Shown: positions 23,695 to 34,553, numbered from the stretch's first letter. The stretch is DNA of 64,000 bases from Spongospora subterranea f. sp. subterranea (GCA_049724395.1 JAUGWO010000090.1:1-64000); one strand, 5' to 3'. The notes: generated by a model from the letters alone, not told the origin. Numbers and translations: made by a program.

Positions 23695-24006
23695 ATGTGG
23701 ATAAATGGGTTTCTGATGGCGATCTCCATTGCCATCATCGGAACAGGCGCGAATCCGTCCAAGTTCGATATCATCGCTGGAGGGGAGGTGTCAGTAAGAT
23801 CAGGAATCACGCTGGACGCGGATATCTCGCTGCCGGCGATCCCCAACCTGGCCATGGAGGGCATGGACGAACGGCAGGCGTTCTCGATCGTCGGAATCCG
23901 CCACCCATGGGATCAGCTCTCGGACGACATGCAGGCGATGCCTTTCGGCCGACCTGTCGACCTTCACCTGGACCGGCTGCCAAAGGAGCGGTATCATGAC
24001 CACTAG
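23695..24006 (+). CDS. Small predicted secreted protein (103 aa)
   Basis: A single exon opens with MWINGFLMAISIAIIGTGAN, a good signal peptide, and continues with KFDIIAGGEVSVRSGITLDA before ending in KERYHDH. GC content at third positions is high, as in the cytochrome-like gene nearby. There are no cysteines, so it is not a typical disulphide-rich effector. No family is recognised, and an antisense frame of similar length exists, so the call rests mainly on the signal sequence. Confidence 0.4.
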   Translation: MWINGFLMAISIAIIGTGANPSKFDIIAGGEVSVRSGITLDADISLPAIPNLAMEGMDERQAFSIVGIRHPWDQLSDDMQAMPFGRPVDLHLDRLPKERYHDH

Positions 24007-24282
24007 CGCCAAACCCTTGACGGGTGCGCGTTGTCCATTTCCTCATAAATCTTGTAACATTGGGAAACGTTAATTCTGATGACACGTGAACTGCTGCTAG
24101 TCACACAGGTCGTACGCTATGTAATGTACCCACACGTAACATTTATTACTCTCATACGGTAGTTCCATAACGTAACATTGGGAGGGAAAATGTTGTCTTT
24201 GATGACACGTGATCCGCCGTGCATATAGTCACAAGGGCCTGTGCTGTATATGACAGTAGACGCCCAGCTCGCTCACTGCACC

Positions 24283-25032
24283 ATGTCTGATCCTAATCTA
24301 TCGGCCACGAATCCAGGTCTGGCGCAGGAAAACAGACCGACACCTAGGCCGGCGACCGATTCCAGCCGCGTCAGCTTGCTTGATCTGGTCAAGGAAGGGG
24401 TACGGCAGCAGAATGCCACCAGGGTCAATCGCATGGTTATTGCTGGGGAACTGGCCACGAACAATGAGGTGCAGGCATTCGTGAATGCTAATTCAGATAT
24501 AAAAGGGAAAATTGATGGAAAGATAACGGGCATTGTGTTCGTTGTGAACAAAACCGCTTTTATAATGGTTATCGAGGGGTTATTCGATCACCTGGTTGCC
24601 TATATAAATGGATTGGCGGCGTCGAACATGTCAACACCATTTTACAGTGCTGCTAGAGTTTTGACCTCTGTTGAAGATGTAGAGCGTATGTTCCCTTTAT
24701 GGGATCTTCGTCTCAAACGTGTTCCCAAAGCAGAACAGACCGACTTTTCCTCAGAGAACATTGCTCAAGCGGCGTTCGAAACTGTGAAACTTTTTTTATT
24801 GCTGGGCCTCGCGTTGCAAGGGCTGAATAAGACTAAATGCAGTGAGTTCTTAGATTCGCAAAAGAGGGAAGTAACTGGAAGTATTCCATCATCGGAGCTC
24901 CTCTGTTTCTATGCGCACAATCACCAATTTTTTACAATCGAGGACTACCTGAACGACTTCTATAACAACCCGGTCAAGATCGACCTTCACGGTGAGCGAA
25001 TATTTCCAATGGAAGAACTTTTGGATTACTAA
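24283..25032 (+). CDS. TEX47-like protein with BLUF-like fold
   Basis: A single exon of about 249 residues from the internal ATG (an in-frame ATG at 24241 would add 14). The core reads VNRMVIAGELATNNEVQAF, then KITGIVFVVNKTAFIMVIEG, VAYINGLAAS, then AARVLTSVEDVERMFPLWDL. This alternation (a G-I-V-F-V strand, a VIEG turn, a helix, and a RVL...R.FP.W strand) matches the BLUF-like domain of TEX47/C7orf62 proteins, known from animals and from flagellated organisms. The flavin-binding residues of true BLUF photoreceptors are not evident. A role in flagella or zoospores is only suggested by the family. The stop is 14 bp from the convergent stop of the phosphatase gene. Confidence 0.5.
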   Translation: MSDPNLSATNPGLAQENRPTPRPATDSSRVSLLDLVKEGVRQQNATRVNRMVIAGELATNNEVQAFVNANSDIKGKIDGKITGIVFVVNKTAFIMVIEGLFDHLVAYINGLAASNMSTPFYSAARVLTSVEDVERMFPLWDLRLKRVPKAEQTDFSSENIAQAAFETVKLFLLLGLALQGLNKTKCSEFLDSQKREVTGSIPSSELLCFYAHNHQFFTIEDYLNDFYNNPVKIDLHGERIFPMEELLDY

Positions 25033-25046
25033 ATACAATATTTTGG

Positions 25047-26230
25047 TTAATTTGAAGAATCTGCATCGCTAGGATGGAGCCCAGGCACGATGTGTCCAAT
25101 GGTCGGCAGAATGATATCTGGACGATAAGCGAAGCGCTTCAGATCGGAACACTTTGTTACTCCTGTTAATATGAGTGCCGTTGTGATGTTTGCTTGCATT
25201 CCTCCGAGAATATCTATGTTTCAATGAATGAACACATTCCCAGCAAACGGATGACAAATCATTATTCACCTGTATCCATGCGATCACCTATTACGATGGT
25301 GTCGGCCCGTTTCACGCCTAATTGATTTAAAGCTGTCCTCATAATCTAAAATTGCAATAAGCACATTCACCACTGAAGACTTTGATCCCCTACCATCGGA
25401 TTCGGTTTGCCGACAAAGTAAGCATCAACTTCAGCAACCATCTCAATAGGTTTGATAAGGGCCGCACAACCAGGAACGAAGGAGGCACCCATTCTGTCCT
25501 TTGTGTCACAATTTGTGCCTAGAAGGCGAGCTCCCGCCCGGACCAAGTGCACAGCATGCTCAATTTTCTCATAACTGTAATTTCTGGTCTCACCGACTAC
25601 AACCCATTCGGGATTGTGATCGTTCATTGTAAAACCTTCATCGTATAGAGCTAGGAAAGTATCAGGACAACCAATTAGATGCGGATTGGACGGTTACCAG
25701 ATATCAGTCCTGGTTCACCAATTACGTAAGCGGAACCGCCCCGAGGCGATGACTTTTTCATGAAGCTGGCAGTGGCAAGGGCTGACGTGTAGAAATGGGT
25801 CTCCTCAACCTGTTAACCGATGAAAACACGTCTTAGCACTGAATGTGGCTCACTTACGTTTATACCCATACGAAAAAGTTTTTCTTGGAGTTCTTTTGGA
25901 GATCGTTCACTTGCGTTCGTCAAGAATAAAAACTTCTTATTGCTCCGTTGAAGATAGTCAACGAACTCAGAGGCCCCAGCAAGCAAAGATTTTCCGTGAT
26001 CTTATTGGAGAAAAACTATGGCATTAGCAGCGAATCGAACGGGAGAAATCCACCTACAAAGGACTCCGTCCACTATTTCAAACAGTCACGATCGCAGTCG
26101 TCGACGATAACATGGTAAATGTTGGAAAACACTTACTGTCAATGATGAAGCCAGATTTATTCCGAATGTCCTCTATCCTCTGTATAAATTATATCCATTA
26201 CTAATGGAGATATCGCTCAAATTCGTGTCA
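25047..26230 (-). CDS. HAD-superfamily phosphatase, NagD/PGP type
   Basis: The minus strand gives all the HAD motifs once short introns are removed. Motif I is DMDGVLYHGKSLL, formed across two introns (near 26136 and 25990-26050). Motif II is FLFLTNASERSP. Further on come HFYTSALATASFMK, a cap region ending with EWVVVGETRNYSYEKIEHAV and LLGTNCDTKDRM, VGKPNP with the motif III Lys, and motif IV GDRMDTDILGG, which is formed across another intron. The C-terminus reads ALILTGVTK and ends at 25047. NagD-type enzymes dephosphorylate small phosphoesters such as phosphoglycolate or 4-nitrophenyl phosphate; the substrate here is unknown. The 5' exon is not fixed: the sequence before RIEDIRNKSGFIID needs an upstream ATG exon. 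Confidence 0.85.
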
Positions 26231-26249
26231 TACTTTCCCGCTCAAGATG

Positions 26250-27340
26250 AGCAGGTAGTATGTGTGGAGCACATACCACAGTGGAGGATTTAGACACAGC
26301 GGCTATACACTCAATCTCGGCCGACGACATGGTCTGGACCGATCTGACCACACGACGTTGAATATTGACGAACATGATGCGGTCTTGCGTGTATTTGATG
26401 GAATGACTGAACCAAAAAATCTGATCCGGTTAACCTGTGAAACGGGTACCGTACACGTACTCTGTCAGCGACTTGTACATGTTTGTGTCAGCGATTTGTA
26501 CAGTTCACTGTACCTGGTAATGACTGAGCCAACAGATGTGAAACGGGAACAGACGGGAACCTTACACGTGCTCTGTCAGCGACTTGTACAGTTTGTGTCA
26601 GCGATTTATACAGTTGACTGTACAGGGTAATGACTTAGCCAACAGATGTGAAACGGGAACAGACGGGAACCTTACACGTGCTCTGTCAGCGACTTGTACA
26701 GTTTGTGTCAGCGATTTATACAGTTTACTGTACAGGAGATGACGGGATTGGATGAAGTGTCTGTGATCCGCCATGTCGAGCGTGCACAGGGTGAGAGGGT
26801 GGTGTTTGGCCAAAACCGCTGGGGATGCACTGACATTACCAACGACTTGGCCATTCATTGCTCAACGCCATCACTGATTAAATGTAATATTAATGGATGT
26901 CTGCCATCATAGTGCACATTCTCTTTGTGCTCCCTGTGTCGGCACTTCAAATCCATCATTTTTTTTGTTCTCAATATGCAGATAAAATCTCTCATTTCCT
27001 CAAAATACCAACAACAATTTGTAATTGCCATAGGGACTCACATTTAATTTCAAGGCTAATGATTCAGATGTTTGTGACTTGACTACTGCACAACTCTATA
27101 GATAGCCTCGGAAGGCCATTTCTATACTAAACGTCGCAAAACTACAAAGCTTTGTTTGCAAAAAGCAAAATCCTGTTGAATATGCTTGCTTACTCCTCTG
27201 ATAATTGCGGCGTCGATCAAATTGAAAACCACGATCGGGACGAAGACTGTATTGATAAGTTGTCTATTCCCAGAGACCTGTCCGTGGCGGACTCCGATTT
27301 GCCATTGTTCGCCCTCCTTCGTAAGCGGCGTCAAGCGATC
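26250..27340. other. Intergenic region with a ~110-bp repeat
   Basis: No convincing gene is visible. It holds the tandem repeat listed separately, and an AT-rich part from 26900 to 27150. One plus-strand frame at 27152-27340 (DQIENHDRDEDCIDKL) precedes SmD1 and may be its leader. Confidence 0.4.
26430..26740. repeat. ~105-bp tandem repeat, three copies
   Basis: Copies are anchored by gtgaaacggg at 26437, 26538 and 26648 (spacings 101 and 110 bp). Each continues with acacgt(g/a)ctctgtcagcg, acttgtaca, gtttgtgtcagcgattt and gt-tactgtaca. The last two copies are nearly identical. Inside each, short tgtaca palindromes recur. Confidence 0.8.
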
Positions 27341-27757
27341 ATGAAGCTCGTCCGGTACGTGGTTGATATGGCATTCGCTCCGGCGATGATCTAATCTGGG
27401 TTCGCCCTCGACAGGTTTCTCATGAAGCTGATCAATGAGACCGTGACGATCGAGCTGAAAAACGGGACCGTTGTTCACGGCACAGTCGTCGGCGTTGATA
27501 TCGCCATGAACACCCACCTGAAGACGGTCAAGATGACGGTAAAGGATCGTAATCCGGTCCAGCTCGATAACCTCAGTATTCGGGGGAACAATATCCGCCA
27601 ATACATTCTGCCAGACGCGCTGAACCTCGACGCGCTGCTGGTCGACGACACGCCCAAGAGAGGCGCGCCGAAAGAACGCGCCGGTCGAGGACGGGGCCGA
27701 GGACGTGGTCGTGGCGTTGGCCGAGGAAGAGGTCGTGGAGGCCCACCGCGACGGTAA
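27341..27757 (+). CDS. Small nuclear ribonucleoprotein SmD1
   Basis: Exon 1 (27341-27354) gives MKLVR, a 60-nt intron follows (27355-27414), and exon 2 continues [18 protein letters not shown]. The Sm1 motif ([20 protein letters not shown]) and Sm2 motif ([13 protein letters not shown]) are intact, and the tail is the expected run of Gly-Arg dipeptides (RGRGRGRG, target of arginine methylation). SmD1 is one of the seven Sm proteins that ring the U1, U2, U4 and U5 snRNAs in the spliceosome, which fits an intron-rich genome. Length is 118 residues, as in other eukaryotes. Confidence 0.97.
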
Positions 27758-28011
27758 TTGTGTTGTACTCATATCCGGGTTCCATGATAGTTCACACCGT
27801 AATACATTATGGAACAAACATTCACGTTCGTTCGATCCAAATGCGGTTGTCGACATTGCCGTCGGTTCAGTAGTCTTTTTAACCATTTTTGATCACTCGA
27901 TCAGTGTCAGTACCTTTTTGCATTATAGCAAGGGTATCGGCGACCCCGTTCCATTGTTTCGCGTTTTCGTGGGTTTTGAAGGACGCCGACCTGGGGGCGC
28001 GGACGGGCCCA

Positions 28012-29535
28012 ATGACGCCCAGTAATTCTGGCGGGTTCAGCGCCAGGTCGCACAGGCGACTGTTGAGTTCAGCGACAGCGGCCGAACCGCTCAAAGAATC
28101 CTATGTGTATGAGCCAGGATTGTGGGCGAATCGATTGTTTCATGTTCTGGGAACCTATCTCCTGATTCCCGCTGGAAACGGGGGGGGCGTTCAACCACTG
28201 TTTGAGGGTGCTCCTGAACCTGGGCCTGGCGTTTTTGACAATATCTCAGGCTGTCGAAGCGGCGCGTCCAGATACCCTCTATTTCACGTACTGTCTACAA
28301 TATTTCTTGCTTTTGACGTATTTCTTCGGAATCAATAGGTGATTGCTGTTGGAGCAACAGATCGCCATGGCCTTATATCGTTCAGTATATTCCTGTTGAA
28401 ATCAGGGCGCAGCAACAACGTCGTCAAGCAGATGTTCTCGGTTTGTGTCCTGTCGAAAACCCAGAACGATATCGTCGAGTCGCTGATTGCAAAGGTGCTG
28501 ATGTTGGTGGCGGCTGCTTGCATATGGAACGGCGCCCTCACGTTCATCGTGATATTCGGCCCAATTCCAACGGTTCAAGAAATGACCATCGGTTGAATCC
28601 CCATCATCATCGTTGAGTTTGCACCGACGTTGATTGTCGTTGAAAACAGGCCTGAATCGACTGTATTCGGATTATCCTGTTCGAATAATCGCAACTGTTG
28701 TGGTCGCCATCTCACGTAAATTCAACCTGGCTCTTTTGCACAGCAACTGACGCGTCTGATGCGAACAGAGGGCGCCATGTTTTTCCCGATGTTGGTGTTC
28801 GTTGCGGTCAACAGGGTGATCGTATATCGGTTCAACACCCTACGGGTGGGTACCTATGGTCAACGAACACGAATTCGGCTCGAAATCCTGATCTGCGATG
28901 ACCACAGGACAATATCGTGAAGTTTGAATATCGGGACGAGATTAGCGGTTTGCAGGAACTGGAATCACTGGGCGACGTGTTCGTGGGAATCAGCAAGTCC
29001 ATGGCGCAACTGAACGCGCTCATGTCGTCTATGTATGCGATATTGTTCATCGTCCAAACCTTCACTGTAATCGTTTGCGATCGCGGATCGTCGCCGATCT
29101 GAACTTGGCGCCCGTTTGTTCGGCAGGTGCTCTTCATCATACAGCAGATGATGTTTACCCAGTTCACCAGCTTGATGCGAGCCATGCTGGGCTTCCTCAG
29201 CCTGCTCATCATTCTGCAGCTAGGTTGCGTGGCGATCTCGTCCGCGCACGTGAACGAGAAGAACGACAGCATCCATCGCGCCGCCGCCGGCATCAATTGC
29301 CAAGCATTCGCATCGGAAGTTCGCATGCGACTCTACCTGTTTCAGCACAAGCTCGCCGACAATTGCGAGCAAATACGAATCTATGATTGGGTTCCCATAA
29401 CGTGGGAGACGTTGGCCATGGTCGGCATTGTTCGTGCAAGTTCATCCCCATTGAATTCTGAACGGTTTTCAGGCGTTGGAAATATTCACGACCGCTTTCG
29501 TATTCATGTACTCTGTGTCACAATATGAACAATAA
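28012..29535 (+). CDS. Seven-transmembrane protein resembling insect-type chemoreceptors (GR-like)
   Basis: Seven exons join in phase: 28012-28338, 28386-28591, 28650-28715, 28769-28845, 28908-29066, 29127-29420 and 29473-29535. Hydrophobic helices appear at LRVLLNLGLAFLTISQ, LYFTYCLQYFLLLTYFFGI, VLMLVAAACIWNGALTFIVI, MFFPMLVFVAVNRVIVY, MSSMYAILFIVQTFTVLFII, AMLGFLSLLIILQLGCVAI, and a last one in LEIFTTAFVFMYSVSQYEQ. The C-terminal arrangement (ITWETLAM, then T-T-x8-SQYE) recalls the TM7 signature of gustatory/odorant receptor-like ion channels (TYhhhhhQF), known also from plants, chytrids and other protists. That similarity is my reading of the pattern and needs a profile or structure search. 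Exon 1 contains a one-base frame break in a run of eight G (28180-28187). Confidence 0.55.
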
Positions 29536-30832
29536 TACAGCCCCTCTGTTTCGGCTATCAAGGGGACCAATCACAACACCTTTTTCCGGGTAAGTCATGA
29601 CAGTTTTGATGGGGATCGACGCCTGTCTAAAACGCCATCTCGAAGCATCACTGGATGGGTCAGGCAGCCCTTGGGGTAGATGTGAGCGAAACGCCCCATG
29701 TTCACTGATAATCCAGTTCGAAATCATACGGGGGGAGGGAGCGTCGAATCCTGAGATTGGATCAGTTTTGCGGAGGAGTAGAAAAACCTTTGATGAAATT
29801 GGAAATTCGACAGGGGTTGATCTACGTAATCAAAGCTCCAATACCTTTTGCAAGACGGGGGACTTTATTTCAACAGTCGGTATCTTGAACATCAGGAGAG
29901 CTACACTGTATTGGCCAAAACGGCAACAAAACCCAACGAGAGATTCCGTATCGGAAAAACAAATAGTAACTGTTTACACAAGGAAACGATTGTCGCTCGA
30001 TGTCGAGAAGACGACTTATCTGTCTTTGTTGAAGTAAACTTATGAATGGCAACAAAATCAACGTAGACTGGGGTCTGATTTTTTTGACCTTTTAACTGTT
30101 TCCATAAAATAACGAGAATGATTTCTGATAATCACATGAGAAACCGGTCCCTTATGAGATTCCAATAAAGTATCGAGGCGAATTCAAATAGTGAAACGAG
30201 GTCTTTCGCAAGATAGATATTGGACAATAAAGCAATGGACGTACGTAGGGCCACGAAGGGTATTTGCTACTGATTGTGAGAAGCGTTCAGCTTCTCCCTT
30301 TTATCCTATAGGCGAATCGATCACCAATTTCTCGCATCATCCGCAACAGAGCAAGAAATTCTGAAGACAGGTAGGATTGACTTGATGTATTTTACTTCGG
30401 CAGAAACAATATCGATCGAGATTTATTTAAAAACGCGATCGTCTTTATCAAAAATCAAATCGCACAACAAATCGCTAGCGGATTCTTCAGATATGCAGAC
30501 ACGACCCACCCGTGTCGCCATCGTCAAGCAAAATCCCACAAGCACTTGTCAATGTATCAAAAAAATCAGCTGTCTCAGTTTTGTCCGTTGATTTGTCGCC
30601 ATGGTGTTACTGTGTGTGCTGTGGGCTGATTCTATGGGTACACCGCCAGAGTCATGTGCCGTCTGTACGCGTACACTGTACGCATGAAGATGCCAGCGCC
30701 TGGGCGCAGCCCCGGAGCGTGTGGGAATAATTTCAAATGATGGCACGGTGAAGTGTATACGAGATATTGCTGTGGCGATCTCGCACTTAATCATTATTAC
30801 AATCGGTTTGCAGATTCAGATAATCTTTGGTG
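29536..30832. other. No recognised gene
   Basis: Short frames only. This stretch separates the 7TM gene from the proteasome beta2 gene. A plus-strand frame at 30382-30591 is rich in Ser, Lys and Thr but shows no motif. Confidence 0.4.
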
Positions 30833-31770
30833 ATGGCTTCGGCAGCGGCGGCTTCACTTCTTCAGGAACAGGGTGGGTTCAATTTCGATTTATGTGGCAG
30901 GTAGACAGCGGTGTGTGGCTGCTGCAGTTTTTTGGGCCTGATTTGTCGTGATAGAAATTTGATGCTGGCCGCTGATGCGGATTCGAAAGGAATCGCCCTT
31001 CCCAAGGCTAAAAAGACGGGAACGACCATCGTTGGTGTTTGCTTCAAGAACGGTGTTGTATTAGGTGCAGACACACGTGCCACAGAAGGTACAATCCTTA
31101 ATCTCTAGTTATCATTTTATTTATTCACAGGTTAGGACCTATTGTTTGCGATAAAAACTGCAAAAAAATTCATTTTATTGCCGATAATATGTTCTGCTGT
31201 GGAGCGGGCACCGCTGCAGATACAGAGAATGTCACCAACCTAATCTCGGCCCAGTTAGAACTTCACCGCCTTAACACTGGCAGGCAAGTTCGCGTTGTCA
31301 CTGCTCTAACTCGGCTCAAACAGCATCTCTTCCGGTATCAAGGGCATGTTAGTGCCGCGCTTGTTCTAGGCGGTGTCGACTGTACAGGCAGCTATCTCTA
31401 CACCGTCTACCCGCATGGAAGTACAGACAAGTTGCCATATGTGACGATGGGGTCCGGTTCGCTTGCTGCCATGGCGATGTTCGAAACTGGCTATAAAGAC
31501 GATATGACGGAGGAAGAGGCGGTTGCTTTAGTGGAGTCAGCCATATCAAGTGGAATTTTCAACGATTTGGGATCAGGATCCAACGTTGACATCCTAGTTT
31601 TAACCCGAGACGGAGGAAAGAACCTCCGCAACTACAAGACACCGAACGAACGAATTTTCGAACGACGAGATTACCGGTTCCCCAAAGGTTCGACCGAGTA
31701 TCTCTCTGAAGTCAAGGACACTTTCAAGAATATGATCGTCGTCGAAGACGTAGCCATGACCGACGCTTGA
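30833..31770 (+). CDS. 20S proteasome subunit beta2 (PSMB7/Pup1)
   Basis: Exons are 30833-30900, 30955-31088 and 31136-31770, joined in phase by introns of 54 and 47 nt. The propeptide ([20 protein letters not shown]..., then LPKAKKTG) ends before the catalytic N-terminal Thr in [13 protein letters not shown]. Downstream are [57 protein letters not shown] and [17 protein letters not shown], all hallmarks of beta2, the trypsin-like active subunit. The protein is about 278 residues, close to human PSMB7. Confidence 0.97.
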
Positions 31771-31921
31771 GTGTTGATTAAATTCTTCCAGGATCATTCT
31801 CAACACGCAATGGCGTAGGAATTGATTTTGAGACGTCGCTTTTATATATTGTCTATGATTGGCCAAACAATTTTTGCCAAGTTATATCTTGCTAGTTATA
31901 TACAGGGATCCTCACAATATT

Positions 31922-32854
31922 TCAGGTTCGCCTCTTCTTTCCGCTTTCATCCATAAACGGGTGGATGTCCATGGCGATCGTGGCCGGTTTCATGATCAGT
32001 TTGGGCGAAAGCCTCTTTTTGTGTTTGCTGATCGTGTGCTTTGACGCTCTCCCAGTATTCGCCGGCCCAACCGACGATGTGTCGATCACCGCTGACCGAA
32101 GGTCGTCGACAATCTTGACGATTCGCATGACAATATCTTTGGCGATATTCCATCGCTCGGGGTTGAACAAGGCTCGAACGGCTCGTACTTCGACGTCATT
32201 GGCGTCGGGCGACGCCGCCAACCAATTGCCATAGCCCTTATCCAGATCTTCGACTCTACAGACGTGATCGTAAGCGGTGGCGACAGCAATCATCTGCGAG
32301 ACCGATAACGAGTTCACAATGTAATCTTGATGGGTCTTATCCTGCGAGGAGTTCGACGCCGCCACGTCGAACCTGGACGCGTCTTTACTATCGGGATCGC
32401 TGGACACCAGCATCGCCTTGACAACCGCTCTATGCGAATGAGGGGATCGGTTGAACGCCTCAGCGCGAGGTGCGACAGGTATTTGGCTGTGTGAGTGAAT
32501 TTGTGACATTTGCTGAGACGATGCCTGCATTGGGTTTTTGTGATCGATCGATGCGAAATTCGGGTCCGGCAACGTCTCGAACTGAATCGAGGGAGGGGAC
32601 AGCTGTAGAAATTCGAGGTGCCGTTTCGACGCGACGTCCAATGGGTTCTGTACCACCGGGACAGCCGATTCGGCGTAGACCATCGCGTCCCAATCGGTCG
32701 CGTACAGATCAGGAGTCGGGCTCGTCAGCTCGTCCAGATCCAGATCGAATTCCGATCCCAGCATGGGCAGCGACATCGAGCTGAATTCCCCTAGCGTGTT
32801 GCTGAAACAGATATCCTCGAACGACGACGCCGAACCTGTTTCATTGTGAAACAT
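31922..32854 (-). CDS. Hypothetical nuclear-type protein (311 aa)
   Basis: A single long exon; I place the start at the ATG encoding MFHNETGSASSFED, since upstream residues look like 5' leader. The N-terminal third is acidic and Ser-rich (GSEFDLDLDELTSPTPDLY), resembling an activation domain. The middle is low-complexity (Gln, Ser, His). The C-terminal half has a helical region (YIVNSLSVSQMIAVATAYDH and WNIAKDIVMRIVKIVDDLRS), and the end is basic (SKHKKRLSPKLIMK, SGKKRRT), probably nuclear localisation signals. No DNA-binding domain is recognised. A transcription-related role is only a guess. It converges on the proteasome gene with 151 bp between the stops. Confidence 0.6.
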   Translation of the reverse strand: MFHNETGSASSFEDICFSNTLGEFSSMSLPMLGSEFDLDLDELTSPTPDLYATDWDAMVYAESAVPVVQNPLDVASKRHLEFLQLSPPSIQFETLPDPNFASIDHKNPMQASSQQMSQIHSHSQIPVAPRAEAFNRSPHSHRAVVKAMLVSSDPDSKDASRFDVAASNSSQDKTHQDYIVNSLSVSQMIAVATAYDHVCRVEDLDKGYGNWLAASPDANDVEVRAVRALFNPERWNIAKDIVMRIVKIVDDLRSAVIDTSSVGPANTGRASKHTISKHKKRLSPKLIMKPATIAMDIHPFMDESGKKRRT

Positions 32855-33188
32855 GGGGGAGGGGGTGGATTGCCTCAGGGGCCAGAATGTGAAATGTCCT
32901 GCACAGAGCAATATGAAACCGCTACAGCATCGCCAAGATGACACATGGCCCAGGCACGCGCCCTCTATTTGAAGTCAACACCTGGAAGTCAGTTCAACCA
33001 GGGTTCTGTATTGCCGACCGCATCTGGTCGTACTGCATAACAGGCCACAGCCGATTAGAATCGTCGTGATTATAGGGGGCGGTTGCGCCCCCCCGTAGCG
33101 CCATGACCATGTCCGATCTCTTCGAACCTGGCAAACCCGCTCAGTTGGGATTCATATACATATCGGGTCTCGGTCGTTCAGCTCCGCC

Positions 33189-34255
33189 ATGATCCCCAGG
33201 CTGTTCGAAGCGGCCAGCTTGATCCTCATGACCCCGATACCCAAACCGGTTCGGTCGGGCCACAGCTATCGCATCATATTCGTACGTCGACCGGCAACAG
33301 CACAGGCATTCGCAGACCGAATGGTATTCCCAGGCGGAACGGTATGCCCAGAGTCGTTTTCATCACTGATGTTGGAAAAAATGAATCCGATTTTAATTCA
33401 GGTTGACAGTAGTGATAATCAGGTGATCATTCGGCCCGATAAAAACGACGATATTAGGTACGATTCGCTGCCGGCCCAAACCAATTCGTCATTCCGAAAC
33501 CAACCAACCAGATTCCGGGTCTGCGCTGTTCGGGAATTATTCGAGGAGACGGGAATCGCATTAGCTGAAGGGATGAAGACCATACCGCCGTCAGACCTAC
33601 ACGCATGGCGAAAGGACGTCCTGAATGACGCATCGTCGTTCACGAGACTGATGTCGAAATATAATTTCGAACCAGCGGTCGCCAGCCTCGCTCCGTACTC
33701 AAACTGGATAACTCCAGCTGCTGCTCAGCATCGTTTTAATACCTGGTCCAACGCTACCCGGTTTTTTCGACACATTGAGTCGTTTTTGATTCACGGTTGG
33801 TCTATAGGTTCTTCATCACGAGCCAGGAAGAATGTGATGAGGGGACAATATTCTCCGAAGACGCTGAGATTGTGGATCTGAAATGGTGGACACCGGATGA
33901 AGCAATCAAGGCATATAGGAGAGGTTCTATTCAATTGGCGCCCCCTCAGCTATATATATTGCAGCAACTATCAACCTTGCGAACAATCGATGAGGTTTGG
34001 TCAAACCTGCCCAGGATTAAATCGTCAGCGCCGATGTTTCCGATCATTCGCAGAAAGGTACGAGAACTTGGCACGTGTTATTATGCGTTTGCGAGCGATT
34101 GATGCTGACAATGAGTCTAGAGTGATTCAACGACTGAATTCCTGCTGCCTGGTGATAAAGATTACGAAACCGAAACAAAGGCAGGGAAGGAGGTTTTGCA
34201 TCGGGTCGTCGTAGATAAGGATCCCAAACTTACAACAGTATATATTCCGGAATAG
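33189..34255 (+). CDS. NUDT19-like NUDIX hydrolase
   Basis: Exons are 33189-33745, 33808-34057 and 34121-34255, with introns of 62 and 63 nt in phase. The NUDIX box is split by an insertion as in NUDT19: VFPGG near residue 45, then CAVRELFEETGIAL with the REx2EE catalytic core. The family's C-terminal half is also present: YSNWITPAAAQHRFNTWFFI, LKWWTPDEAIKAYRRGSIQL, and a tail LLPGDKDY...HRVVV. NUDT19 enzymes are CoA diphosphatases, usually peroxisomal. The last residues here are VYIPE, which is not a standard PTS1 tripeptide, so targeting is open. Length is about 313 residues. Confidence 0.88.
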
Positions 34256-34553
34256 CCTGCACTAATGGTTGAAGACGCATTTCGTCGTGGGTGATCTACA
34301 TGTCTTTCTGTAGATTAGTAGCAAATGAATATGGACTTTTGACTCGTGCGACGGCTTTCAATGAGCACGAAATCACACACATGTCCTAAACACATAAACT
34401 GTTGCTGGGCAAGGTGTAGCAATAGCATATCATCGTGCAGAGCGTAATAGCTGAAAGTGAAACCGGAAGCGGTACGTCGTGGAAAATATCACTGTTTTCG
34501 CAAACAATAGGTCCAGACCACTGAACGTGAAACAAAACTGAGTGTCATTAACA
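34256..34553. other. Gene-free stretch between convergent genes
   Basis: About 300 bp between the NUDT19-like stop and the Vps55 stop. I see no frame or structured element here. Confidence 0.5.

Noticed and set aside
27122-27886. 254-codon minus-strand frame over SmD1
   Set aside because: SmD1 on the plus strand is unmistakable and the opposite frame is its complement.
28590-28600. TGA read as Trp in the 7TM gene (MTIG-TGA-IPIII)
   Set aside because: A phase-1 intron from 28592 to 28649 removes it and gives a good continuation, and TGA is a stop at the ends of the proteasome beta2 and USP genes.
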